From NCBI RefSeq assembly GCF_011516635.5, contig NZ_CP096255.1:7190501-7254500 (forward strand): a stretch of DNA of 64,000 bases, written 5' to 3'. Source of the stretch: Bradyrhizobium barranii subsp. apii (GTDB taxonomy: Bacteria > Pseudomonadota > Alphaproteobacteria > Rhizobiales > Xanthobacteraceae). A program made the position numbers and the translations under genes. Positions 8,294-15,940 of the stretch are shown piece after piece (within the stretch, counting starts at the first letter, position 1; each line of letters begins with the position of its first letter). The notes below the pieces were generated by a model. It searched no databases. It was given only the letters and a program-made list of their open reading frames with translations, and had not been told where the DNA came from.

Positions 8294-9268
8294 CTACTCC
8301 GCCTTGATGTTCGCGGCCGCGACGACCTCGGCAAGCTCCGTCGTCTCCTTCGCGATCTTCGCGGCGTAGTCGACCGGGCTGAGCACACTCACGACGCCTT
8401 GCGACTCAAGCCGCTCCTGCACCGCCGGATCCTTGGCGGCGGCGACGATCTCACGGTGCAGCGTCTCGCGGATCGGCGCGGACACGGCCTTCGGCACGAA
8501 GAAGCCGACCCAGAACGAGATGTCGAAGCCGGGATAGCCGGCCTCCGCGACGGTCGGCACATCAGGCAGCGCCGGCAGCCGCTCGGCCGATGACACCGCG
8601 AGCGCGCGCAGCTTGCCGGCCTTCACCAGCGGGACGGCGGACAAGGGATCGAACACCGCCAGGACCTCCTGCGCGAGGATGCCGACCTCGGACGCCGCGC
8701 CGCCGCGATAGGGCACGTGGATCAGCTTGATGCCAGCCTTCTGGCTGAGCAGCTCCATGGCGAGATGGGCGAGGTTGCCGTTGCCGCCCGAGCCGTAAGC
8801 GAGCGCGCCGGGCGCGGCCTTCGCCGCCGCGACCAGATCGGCGACGGTGTTGATGTTGGCCGTCTTGGGATTCTCGGGATTGACCACGAGAACCAGCGGC
8901 GCCGAGATGACGGTGGTGAGCGGCGCAAAGTCCCCTTGCGGATCGTAGCGGGCGTCCTTGAACAGCGTCTTGTTGAGCGTGATGGTGGACGAGTTGCAGG
9001 CGAGGATGGTGTAGCCGTCCGCGTCCGCGCGCGCCACGCCCTCGGCTGCGATCATGCCGTTGGCGCCGGCGCGGTTCTCGACCACGAAGGGTTGGTCTAG
9101 CTTGTTGCGCAGCCGGTCGCCGACAATGCGCGCGACCACATCGACCGGGCCGCCCGCGCTGAAGCCGACCATGATCTTGACCGGACGCGTCGGATATTTC
9201 TGCGCGAGAGCCTCGGTCGTCACGCACAATCCGGCGACAATCGCCAGCAGGCGAAGCGTTCGTTGCAT
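8294..9268 (-). CDS. Tripartite tricarboxylate transporter (Bug family) substrate-binding protein
   Basis: Periplasmic solute receptor of the TctC/Bug type, 324 residues. The start is ATG 9268, with GGGAGAG at the right distance. A signal peptide covers about residues 1-23 (LLAIVAGLCVTTEALA). The family signature YPTRPVKIMVGFSAGGPVDVVAR follows, then ENRAGANGMIAAE and VPYRGG. The partner membrane proteins TctA/TctB are not nearby, which is usual for orphan Bug receptors in Bradyrhizobium and Burkholderiales-like genomes. The ligand is likely a small carboxylate or amide, not determinable here. Confidence 0.9.
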   Translation of the reverse strand: MQRTLRLLAIVAGLCVTTEALAQKYPTRPVKIMVGFSAGGPVDVVARIVGDRLRNKLDQPFVVENRAGANGMIAAEGVARADADGYTILACNSSTITLNKTLFKDARYDPQGDFAPLTTVISAPLVLVVNPENPKTANINTVADLVAAAKAAPGALAYGSGGNGNLAHLAMELLSQKAGIKLIHVPYRGGAASEVGILAQEVLAVFDPLSAVPLVKAGKLRALAVSSAERLPALPDVPTVAEAGYPGFDISFWVGFFVPKAVSAPIRETLHREIVAAAKDPAVQERLESQGVVSVLSPVDYAAKIAKETTELAEVVAAANIKAE

Positions 9269-9660
9269 TCGTTCTCTCCCCGGACCCGCGCCGCCGCTTT
9301 TGCATGGTGCGGCGCCTCTGGAGATCATGATTAGCGGTCGCGCCGGATTTCGCAATCGCGTTTGCACGCCGGCATTCCGTCGCGCGGCACGCGAGAGCCG
9401 CATCCAAACAAAAAATGCGAAAACAACCCCATGCACAGTAGCCGGCCCCTGTCAGGACAAGGACTTGCGCAGGACTGGTGACTTCGGATACCGCGAAATT
9501 AAATTTGACACGTCGGGCAAAACACCGGCATGATGGCATCATCGCAACAATCGCCAGCGTCCACGCCGCCCGCTCCACGGGCGCCTCGCCGCGATCGCGC
9601 GCAAGCCTCTCATCGACATCTCAAAATTGGTAACCGCGCGCAGCACGCGAGCGGTCGTTC
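9269..9660. other. Intergenic region left of the IS66 element; holds a possible interrupted small gene
   Basis: The part next to 9268 is the leader and promoter region of the Bug receptor. From ATG 9530 a frame runs rightward into the insertion sequence. If the IS66 element and one target copy are removed, this frame continues through 12784 to a TGA at 12815-12817 that overlaps the ATG of the next gene (ATGA), giving a 54-residue Arg/Pro/Ala-rich product. Its composition is not convincing as a protein, so it is noted but not called. Confidence 0.3.
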
Positions 9661-9681
9661 GTAAGCGTAGCTCTGCGGCCC
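9661..9681 (+). repeat. IS66 left terminal inverted repeat
   Basis: GTAAGCGTAGC followed by ten partly conserved bases; pairs with 12755-12775. The target duplication GGTCGTTC lies immediately outside at 9653-9660. Confidence 0.95.
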
Positions 9682-9701
9682 TTTTGAATGGCGCTTGACG
9701 C

Positions 9702-10304
9702 CTATTTTGTTCGCGTGGCGCGTCGCCGCGGCTTCCTTGTGTCGGACAACGCGTTGACGGCGGCTTCGAGTGCCTTCCGGTCGACGACGTTGGGATCGAA
9801 CCGCTCCGGGCCCCAGAGGCGCATGTGTCCGTGCTCGGGATGGGCGGGGTCGCTGATGGCGGCGAGGTATTCGGCATAGCCTGGCGCACCGCCGACGTCT
9901 TCCGGAGGACAACGACCGGCGGCCTCGAGCAGGAAGGGAAGCCCCTCCGTCGTGGTGTTCTCGAACCATTTTTCGAGCTTGATCACATGGTCCCAGCTGT
10001 CGCCGAAGTCATAGAGATAGTGGATCGTCTTGGCGCCGGTCTCGCGAACGATATCGCACAGCCGCGCTTTGCGGGCATCCATGGGCTGGTGACCGTAATC
10101 ATTGTCGGGGTCGGGAATCCCCCAATGTGCCTCACCAGCAAAGAACTCGAAGAGGTGACTGTTCGTCCAGCCGAATGCCTCCTGAAGCGTCAGATGCAGC
10201 CGATCAAGGCGCAGGGTGACGGGTACGACAAGGCGACGCATCACCTCCGGCTTCACATCCTTGAGGGTCACCTTGATCCGGACCGCGGTCGTGTTCAGGC
10301 TCAT
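9702..10304 (-). CDS. Plasmid pRiA4b ORF-3-like protein, IS66 passenger
   Basis: A 200-residue protein of the pRiA4b ORF-3 family (PF07929-like): VRIKVTLKDVKPEVMRRLVVP near the N-terminus, then LHLTLQEAFGW, YLYDFGDSWDH and CPPEDVGGAPGY, all hallmarks of the family. The biochemical role of the family is not established. The ATG overlaps the TGA of the IS66 tnpC (ATGA at 10301-10304), so it is translationally coupled to the transposase, and it lies inside the terminal inverted repeats. It therefore travels with the element. It may assist transposition or be cargo; the sequence does not tell. Confidence 0.88.
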   Translation of the reverse strand: MSLNTTAVRIKVTLKDVKPEVMRRLVVPVTLRLDRLHLTLQEAFGWTNSHLFEFFAGEAHWGIPDPDNDYGHQPMDARKARLCDIVRETGAKTIHYLYDFGDSWDHVIKLEKWFENTTTEGLPFLLEAAGRCPPEDVGGAPGYAEYLAAISDPAHPEHGHMRLWGPERFDPNVVDRKALEAAVNALSDTRKPRRRATRTK

Positions 10305-11866
10305 GCCGCCAGCCTCGGATCGCGTGTATGCATCGTATAGGTCGACGCCCAGGGAAGCAGTTCGTCCAGTCGCGCTGCAGGCCAACCATTGACGAGCTTG
10401 GCGAGAACGTCAGCGAGCCAGTGCTCGGCACTGAAGCCATTGAGCTTACAGGTCTCAATGAGCGAAGCCAGCAATGCCCAATTCCCGGCGCCTTCGTCGC
10501 AACCGGCAAAAAGAGAGTTCTTGGCGTTGAGCTTGATCGGTCGCATCGCACGCTCGACAGCATTCGTGTCCATTTCGATGCGCCCATCATCAAGATAGAG
10601 CGTCAGGCCGTCCCAATGACGTAGTGCATAGCGCAAAGCCTTCGCCGTGTCGCTCTTCTGCGCAAGGTGATCGAGCTTGGCCTCAAACCACTGCTTCAAG
10701 GCTGCAACCAGAGGCCGGGTATGCGCTTGTCGGCCAGCACGGCGCTCGTCCGCAGATCGGCCGCGGAGGGCCTTCTCGACCGCGTAAAGCTGGGCGATGC
10801 GCTCAAGAGCCTCGCGGGCAACCGGAGCTGGCGCAGGCGCAGCCTCCCGCTCGATCTTCACAAACTGGCGCCGCAGATGCGACCAGCAGAAGGCGAGCGT
10901 CCCGGACAGGGCGTCCGCACGCGTCTCTCGGGTCATGGTCTTGTAAGCCTGATAGCCGTCGCAGTGGATGATGCCGCGATAGCCCTCCAGCAGCCGCAAG
11001 CCATGAACGGCGCCGCGGCCCGGTGCATAGGCATAGACTACCCCAGGCGGATCAGGTCCGGCCCAAGGCCTGTCATCGCGTGACAGCGCCCAGAAGTAGC
11101 CGGTTTTTGTTCTGCCGCGCCCCGGATCCAGCACCGGCGCCGGGGTCTCATCGACACAGAGCTTCGAGGAGGCGAGCAGAAGCTGGCGCAGACGATGCCA
11201 CACGGGCTTCAATTCCTGGGCGGCATAGCCGACCCAGAAGGCGAGCGTGGAACGATCCAGCGCTATTCCGTGCGTCGCCAGCATCTGCGCCTGGCGGTAA
11301 AGCGGCAAATGCCAGTGATACTTGGCATCGATCACATGCGCGACCAGCCGCTCGGTGGGCAATCCTCCCCTGATCAATCGCTCGGGAGCCGCGTGCTGCA
11401 GGACGACGCCATGACAGGCGCGGCAGGCCAGCTTGGGACGGCGGGTGATGATGACGCGATACTGCGCCGGAACGACGTCGAGCCTCTGGCTCTCATCCTG
11501 ACCAATCTCGAAGAGGTTGCCCTTACAAGACGGGCAGCAGCTCTCGGCCGGCATCATAGTCTCGATGACGCGCGGCAAATGCTCCGGCAGCTGACCACGG
11601 TTGGCTCTGCGCGCGGCAGCTCTCTTCTCGCCTGTTTTGGGATTGGCACGATTCTCGGCGGCTTCGAGAGCCGCAACGGCCTGATCGATATCCTCCAGAA
11701 CAAGCTGCAGCTGATCAGCGTCCAGCTTTTCCGAGGACCGACCGAACTGCGCATCTTTCGCAAGCTTGAGCAACCGCTCGAGCCGGGCGCAGCGATCCAG
11801 CAGAGCCGCGGCAAAGGCACGCAACTCGGCTGGATCGCTCGGTAGCTCATCAGGCAAATCACTCAT
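10301..11866 (-). CDS. tnpC: IS66 family transposase TnpC
   Basis: Full-length 521-residue IS66 transposase. It has an N-terminal leucine-rich helix (LLDRCARLERLLKLAKDAQFGRSSEKL without gaps in the frame), a zinc-ribbon-like part with CCPSC and CRAC, and DDE catalytic residues in CVDETP, HCDGYQAYK and the E of TNAVERAMRPIK, followed by the NSLFAG motif. It lies 51 bp downstream of tnpB in the element. No frameshift or stop is seen, so it is probably functional. Confidence 0.97.
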   Translation of the reverse strand: MSDLPDELPSDPAELRAFAAALLDRCARLERLLKLAKDAQFGRSSEKLDADQLQLVLEDIDQAVAALEAAENRANPKTGEKRAAARRANRGQLPEHLPRVIETMMPAESCCPSCKGNLFEIGQDESQRLDVVPAQYRVIITRRPKLACRACHGVVLQHAAPERLIRGGLPTERLVAHVIDAKYHWHLPLYRQAQMLATHGIALDRSTLAFWVGYAAQELKPVWHRLRQLLLASSKLCVDETPAPVLDPGRGRTKTGYFWALSRDDRPWAGPDPPGVVYAYAPGRGAVHGLRLLEGYRGIIHCDGYQAYKTMTRETRADALSGTLAFCWSHLRRQFVKIEREAAPAPAPVAREALERIAQLYAVEKALRGRSADERRAGRQAHTRPLVAALKQWFEAKLDHLAQKSDTAKALRYALRHWDGLTLYLDDGRIEMDTNAVERAMRPIKLNAKNSLFAGCDEGAGNWALLASLIETCKLNGFSAEHWLADVLAKLVNGWPAARLDELLPWASTYTMHTRDPRLAA

Positions 11867-11917
11867 TGGCCCGAGCTTGCCATGCTTCGCGTCACGATGC
11901 AGCGATGATTTGCATTT

Positions 11918-12271
11918 TTACGCAAGCGCTTTCGGCTGCGGGATCCGAGGCGCGTGCATGCGCGTCCAATCCATGCCGGCCAGCAGTGCTGACAGCTGGG
12001 CCCCATTCATCCGCATCACACCGGCCACGATGGGTGGCCATTTGAAGCCGCTGCCATCGAGCCGCTTCCAGTACATCACAAGGCCGCTGCCATCCCAGAC
12101 GACGATCTTCACCCGATCGGCGCGCTTCGCACGGAACACCACCGCCACGCCCTTCATCGGGTCATGGCCCAGCGTATCCTTCGCCAGCAGCGCCAAGCCC
12201 TCTGCACCCTTCCTGAAGTCCACAGGTTGCGTCGCCACGTAGATCATGAGGCTCGCCGGCATCGTCAGCAT
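11918..12271 (-). CDS. tnpB: IS66 accessory protein TnpB (Orf2)
   Basis: A 117-residue IS66 Orf2 protein with the signature VDFRKGAEGLALL, VVFRAKRADRVKIVVWDGSGL and LDGSGFKWP. It is needed with TnpA and TnpC for efficient transposition in studied IS66 elements. Its start overlaps the end of tnpA by 7 nt (ATGCTGA), so the two are coupled. Confidence 0.96.
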   Translation of the reverse strand: MLTMPASLMIYVATQPVDFRKGAEGLALLAKDTLGHDPMKGVAVVFRAKRADRVKIVVWDGSGLVMYWKRLDGSGFKWPPIVAGVMRMNGAQLSALLAGMDWTRMHAPRIPQPKALA

Positions 12272-12687
12272 GAACGTGTCCGTCGCAGCGCAATGAACAC
12301 ATCGCTCAACGCAGCAAGGCCAGGCGCCCCGCGCACCTCCACGCGCGCGCCCTGGAACTCAACCGTAACAATGGCTGCTTCCGGCGAACCGGAGGGCTCT
12401 GCGGCCGCAGGCAACGCTAATTCCGACACCACCGGCACGAACGACAGCGTGTCCGCCGACGCCGGCAATACCAACTGGCCCAAACGCGCCCGGCGCCGCC
12501 AATCATGCACCTGCTGGGGCCGGCAGCCATGGCGACGAGCGACGTCTGTTACAACCGCCCCCGGTTCGAGGCTTTCCGCCGCAATCTGCGCCTTCAAATC
12601 ATCCGGCCAGCGCTTTCGACCTGCGCCAGCGAACACTTCAATACGCGGTGACAACGGTCGTCTTATGTCGTCAGAATGGTCGTCCAT
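12265..12687 (-). CDS. tnpA: IS66 accessory protein TnpA (Orf1), HTH type
   Basis: A 140-residue protein with an N-terminal helix-turn-helix of the transposase-8 type (WPDDLKAQIAAESLEPGAVVTDVARRHGC split here only for length, about residues 20-50, then PQQVHDWRRRAR). The start ATG at 12687 is chosen because the protein then begins directly before the DNA-binding domain; an upstream ATG exists at 12744. It is the first gene of the IS66 operon. Confidence 0.93.
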   Translation of the reverse strand: MDDHSDDIRRPLSPRIEVFAGAGRKRWPDDLKAQIAAESLEPGAVVTDVARRHGCRPQQVHDWRRRARLGQLVLPASADTLSFVPVVSELALPAAAEPSGSPEAAIVTVEFQGARVEVRGAPGLAALSDVFIALRRTRSC

Positions 12688-12754
12688 TGTGAGCACCCTT
12701 CCAGAAGATGACTCTTCTAACGGTGCTCTCAAGACTCCGCACAAACAATCAGAC

Positions 12755-12775
12755 GGGCCTCGGCGCTACGCTTAC
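12755..12775 (-). repeat. IS66 right terminal inverted repeat
   Basis: Ends in GCTACGCTTAC, the exact complement of the first 11 bases of the left end. The second copy of the target duplication GGTCGTTC follows at 12776-12783. Confidence 0.95.
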
Positions 12776-12813
12776 GGTCGTTCGCGCACCTGCGCCGGTA
12801 AAGGACACGACAC

Positions 12814-13485
12814 ATGACGACATCCCCAGATCGCCACACCACGCCGCCGGTTGCAGCAACCGATCGCAGCGACCCGGCTGCGAGCCCGCGCGTCAAACTC
12901 TACAGGCGGCGCATTGCCATCGACCATCCCGACCCGAAAACCGGCGAACGGCTGCTGGCCGACGCGCTCGGTGCCGTCGACCGTGACGCGTTGCAAGGCA
13001 TCTTGAAGCAATTGGTGAAAGCCAGCGTGATTGCGCAGAAGCCGGACGAGGCCAATCTCGCCTTCATGATCTCGATGATGAAGAGCATCGCGCCGAGGGA
13101 CTCCATCGAGGCCATGCTGGCGGCGCAGATGGTCTCCATTCACGTCCTGGCGATGCGCTGCGCCCATCGCCTCGCCTTCGCCGACGACATCCCGCGGCAG
13201 GACAGCGCCTCACGCGCGCTCGCCAAGCTGGCGCGAATCTTTCCGGCCCAGGTCGAGGCGCTCAACCGGTACCGCAACAATGGCGAGCGGGCGATCACGG
13301 TGGAGAGTCTGACGGTGCAGGATGGCGCAGGAGCCGCCGCGAGCCACGCCGTACAGCACGCGGACATGCTCGTAACGGAGCAAGACACCGGGGACACAGC
13401 GATGTTAGCAGGATCGAGCTCGCCTCGCGAAGCCGGCGAAGGCGAACATGAACCGGTCGTTGCCGCACAAGGCGCCACCGCGTGA
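12814..13485 (+). CDS. Conserved-looking hypothetical protein next to an HGGxSTG-type gene
   Basis: A 223-residue soluble protein. The ATG at 12814 has AAAGGA eight bases upstream. The central part (about residues 45-130) is helical, with LKQLVKASVIAQKPDEANLAF and a Met-rich stretch, and RIFPAQVEALNRYRNNGE near 150 is well formed. The C-terminal 50 residues look disordered. Family not recognised; this pair (helical protein plus small Cys/His protein) recurs in rhizobial and phage-like accessory DNA. Its stop overlaps the GTG of the next gene (GTGA), showing an operon. The IS66 element has replaced its upstream region, so expression may now depend on the insertion. Confidence 0.6.
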   Translation: MTTSPDRHTTPPVAATDRSDPAASPRVKLYRRRIAIDHPDPKTGERLLADALGAVDRDALQGILKQLVKASVIAQKPDEANLAFMISMMKSIAPRDSIEAMLAAQMVSIHVLAMRCAHRLAFADDIPRQDSASRALAKLARIFPAQVEALNRYRNNGERAITVESLTVQDGAGAAASHAVQHADMLVTEQDTGDTAMLAGSSSPREAGEGEHEPVVAAQGATA

Positions 13486-13750
13486 GCGGCGATCACACCC
13501 GCAACACGGCTGCGATGCAGGCGAGTCCGCGCTGCGGCGCCAGGACACGCACCGGCACCGCCTGCCTCGCGCCGGCGGTGCACGGCAAGACCCGCTGTCG
13601 CATGCATGGCAGCGCCGCGAGATCAGGCGCACCGAGGGGAAATCAGAATGCGCGGAAGCATGGGCTATTCACGCAAGACCGGATCGCAGAACGAAGGGCG
13701 ATACGGGCGCTGCTGGCGAGACGCGGAAGCTGCTGCAAGAGCTGGGCTAG
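13482..13750 (+). pseudogene. HGGxSTG-type small Cys/His protein, probably frameshifted
   Basis: Starts GTG 13482 and reads CGARTRTGTACLAPAVHGK, then CRMHGS and GAPRGNQNARKHGLFT, the pattern of HGGxSTG-domain proteins that sit beside phage-terminase-like genes. After ERRAIRALLA at about 13715 the frame degenerates (RRGSCCKSWAR) and stays open to 13904. The overlapping frame reads GETRKLLQELG and stops at 13750, as a normal family C-terminus would. A single-base shift in the GCTGGCGAG stretch near 13715-13720 best explains this. Function unknown. Confidence 0.55.
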
Positions 13751-13789
13751 GCCGTGTACCCATAAACCCCGCGGCGTGATGCGACGAAG

Positions 13790-13915
13790 GCTACGCCTGC
13801 TTTGCCCCAATAGCGACCAGGTTCGTGCGGCAGCACAAGAGGTCGCGATGGGCCATTCGCGACATTCTAGCGGTGCGCCGACGAATTCCGGTCTACCCCG
13901 ATAGGCAGACATAAC
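13790..13915. repeat. Dispersed intergenic repeat of Bradyrhizobium/Rhodopseudomonas type
   Basis: Contains the blocks TTTGCCCCAATAGCGACC, GGTCGCGATGGGCC, TCTAGCGGTGCGCCGACG and CCGGTCTACCCCGATAG, in an order I recall from an abundant non-coding repeat of these genera. That identification is from memory; a second, partial and diverged copy is at 15690-15780. The 325 bp between 13751 and 14075 hold this repeat and the leader of the next gene; no coding sequence is seen there. Confidence 0.45.
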
Positions 13916-14075
13916 GCATTCGTGAACCTCGCCACAGGGCGACCGCTGTCCTTGCGAATGAACACAAGGGACGGCAGGGGCGACCAACCCTACAGCGGGA
14001 AAACTTGCCACAGCGCCTGCCTCGGCTGCATGTCAGGACGTTCGAGGCAGCATTCCCGTTCCGGGGAGGCGCGAT

Positions 14076-15464
14076 ATGCTGCAGTTGAAAGACAAGGTCG
14101 GACGGTTCGCGACGACAGGGCGCAGCTGCCAAAACTGGAAAAAGGATCAGGAGCTGGTCATTTCGCTGCTCAACAAGATCGCCATTTCCGACGGCGGCGC
14201 CGAGAACACGCTTAAACCACAGATGGTCGTGACCGGTTACGCCAGCGACGGCCTTTACAACTCGATTCTGTACTTCCAAAAGAAGAACTTTCCCGGCACG
14301 CCTGACGGCTATGTTCGGCCTGCCGGCCCGACATTCAGTCGGCTCGTTGAACTGTCGACGAAGGCGGCTGCCAAGCCCGCCCTGCCAAAGGGCCAATGGG
14401 ACGCAATCGCGACTCCTTCCGTCGATGCTGCACTTCGCAAAGGCCTCATCGACGATTCAAAGCTGGACTACGCAGAGATCGTTGACATCATCCGGGCTAC
14501 CGTCGCAGACGGCATGGTCACCGCATTCGAGCTGGACGACCTGACCACCATTGCGAACACCTCCAGAACGCTCTCCCCCACCTCGAAAAAGCTCATCACG
14601 CTCTTCGTCGGAGAAGAATACAAGGAGAAGCGCGGGATCGGACCGTACGACCTCAATTCCGACCAGAAAAAACTAGCCGCGGAAATGGTCTGCGATTTCC
14701 TGAAAAACACGAGGACGACGTTCTTTCCGAAGCTCGACCCACACCGCGTCGGCATAGGTATTCTCAGGCGCATTGCGAAGCCGAGCCTCATCAATCAAGA
14801 TCAGGGAAGTCTGTGCGGGCCATCCGCCCTGATGTTCGGCTACGCGTCCGACAAGCCAGGGTCTTACGCGCGGTTCGCGATCGATCTCTATCAGAAGGGG
14901 CAGGCGAACCTTGGCCGCCTGCTGATCAAGCCGGGAAAGGATGTGAGGAACTTCACGCCACCCTGGTCGCTGGACCACGTCGATTGGCTGACATGCGCCT
15001 CCATACGCGATTCGGAGAACTGGTTCCTCGATTTCGACGACACAGGCAAGATCAGCGATCTTGCGGGTGTCACCCTGCCGAGCGAAATGGAGCAATGGTT
15101 TCGCAAGGCAGGATACCGGGACGTGCGGGAGAATACCAACATTTCGCGATACAACAAAGACATCGACGATGTAAACGAAGCCAACCGGCTGCTCGACAGC
15201 GGATATCGCGTATGTCTTTTCATAAGCGCCAATATGATCGACTATGACGACCAGTCCGATAAAGGCTCCGCGTTTACAATGCACTGGGTCGTGCTGCGCG
15301 AGAAGATACAAGTGATGAACGGGTACGTGAAGGCGAAGGTCTTCTCATATGGCGATGGAGACTACGTGATACCGCATCCGCAGGAAAAAACCGGTGCTGT
15401 CAAGCCCCTCGCCGTTCGGGACTTTCTTATGAATTTTTATGGGTACGTTGCTGCCAAGGGGTGA
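14076..15464 (+). CDS. Putative papain/C39-like cysteine peptidase with N-terminal peptidoglycan-binding-like domain
   Basis: A 462-residue protein; the ATG has a strong GGGGAGG six bases upstream. There is no signal peptide. Residues 20-95 resemble a peptidoglycan-binding-like helical domain (ELVISLLNKIAISDGG, DGLYNSILYFQKKN, DGYVRPAG, TFSRL). Residues 120-180 are helical. Residues 235-460 look like a papain-fold peptidase: Q241 or Q243 with C247 in NQDQGSLCGPSALM, H403 in MHWVVL, and D427 or D429 in YGDGDY as third member. The order Q-C-H-D and the GY.V..FI.AN segment before the His fit bilobal cysteine peptidases. It could be an exported effector of a contact-dependent or phage-tail-like system, but no secretion genes are adjacent. 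Base composition looks lower in GC than flanking core genes. Confidence 0.6.
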   Translation: MLQLKDKVGRFATTGRSCQNWKKDQELVISLLNKIAISDGGAENTLKPQMVVTGYASDGLYNSILYFQKKNFPGTPDGYVRPAGPTFSRLVELSTKAAAKPALPKGQWDAIATPSVDAALRKGLIDDSKLDYAEIVDIIRATVADGMVTAFELDDLTTIANTSRTLSPTSKKLITLFVGEEYKEKRGIGPYDLNSDQKKLAAEMVCDFLKNTRTTFFPKLDPHRVGIGILRRIAKPSLINQDQGSLCGPSALMFGYASDKPGSYARFAIDLYQKGQANLGRLLIKPGKDVRNFTPPWSLDHVDWLTCASIRDSENWFLDFDDTGKISDLAGVTLPSEMEQWFRKAGYRDVRENTNISRYNKDIDDVNEANRLLDSGYRVCLFISANMIDYDDQSDKGSAFTMHWVVLREKIQVMNGYVKAKVFSYGDGDYVIPHPQEKTGAVKPLAVRDFLMNFYGYVAAKG

Positions 15465-15487
15465 CCGGGGCGAGAAGCGCCGAAGGC

Positions 15488-15662
15488 ATCATCATGCTGG
15501 TCACGCACGAGATGGCCTTCTTCCGATGTCTCGACCTGCGTCGGCTTCATGAATGCCGGCATCATGGCCGAGGATCGGCACGCCCGAGGAAACCATCCGC
15601 CAGCCGCGCAGCGAAACGGCTGAAGGTTCTTGAGCCGGTTTCACGAGGCGCACCGAGGCTTG
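15488..15662 (+). pseudogene. Remnant of an amino-acid ABC transporter ATPase (C-terminal 55 residues, frameshifted)
   Basis: Three successive frames together spell the end of a GlnQ/HisP-type ATPase. Frame one gives IIMLVTHEMAF (H-loop), frame two gives SDV then VGFMNAGIMAE, frame three gives EETIRQPRSETAEG, and after another shift FLSRFHEAHR. At least two to three indels are needed, so this is a dead remnant. Nothing else of the transporter remains. It marks deletion and decay in the accessory island. Confidence 0.75.
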
Positions 15663-15689
15663 TACTCGCAGAACGCCCGGCAGTCAGGG

Positions 15690-15780
15690 CGCGTATGAGG
15701 TCCGCTGTGCCCCTGATAGCGGCGCAATAGCGGATCTCAGCAGAGGTCGGCTTTGGGTCAAAAGCAGCGATCAGGGGTAA
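15690..15780. repeat. Diverged partial copy of the dispersed intergenic repeat
   Basis: Contains GTCCGCTGTGCCCCTGATAGCGGCG and a GGCTTTGGGTCAAAAGC block, related in order and sequence to the repeat at 13790-13915. No coding sequence is seen between 15665 and 15940. Confidence 0.35.
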
Positions 15781-15940
15781 GCGCGGGGTGTGTCGGGTTT
15801 ACCTCCGTCAGCTGACACGCTGAGACCTGAAGCACGGTTCGGCTCGACGATCGCATTCGCGATGTCCGGCCGCTTGAGGGGACATACGAAGACTGGTCGG
15901 TCGACATTGGGAAGACGGCGGTTAGCCTCCGTCGGAGATG

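Larger units (their letters stand above)
9661..12775 (-). mobile_element. Complete IS66-family insertion sequence with passenger gene
   Basis: A 3115-bp element transcribed on the minus strand as tnpA-tnpB-tnpC plus a pRiA4b ORF-3-like gene. Both ends begin GTAAGCGTAGC (terminal inverted repeats, 18 of 21 matching). The element is flanked by the exact 8-bp direct repeat GGTCGTTC at 9653-9660 and 12776-12783, which is the target duplication size typical of IS66. Intact frames and an exact duplication indicate a recent, probably active insertion. It landed about 30 bp upstream of the start of the gene at 12814 and so separates that gene from its original promoter. Confidence 0.97.

Noticed and set aside
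13893..14396. Minus-strand frame of 167 codons over the peptidase start
   Set aside because: It overlaps the well-supported gene at 14076 and the dispersed repeat, has no ribosome site and no recognisable motif.
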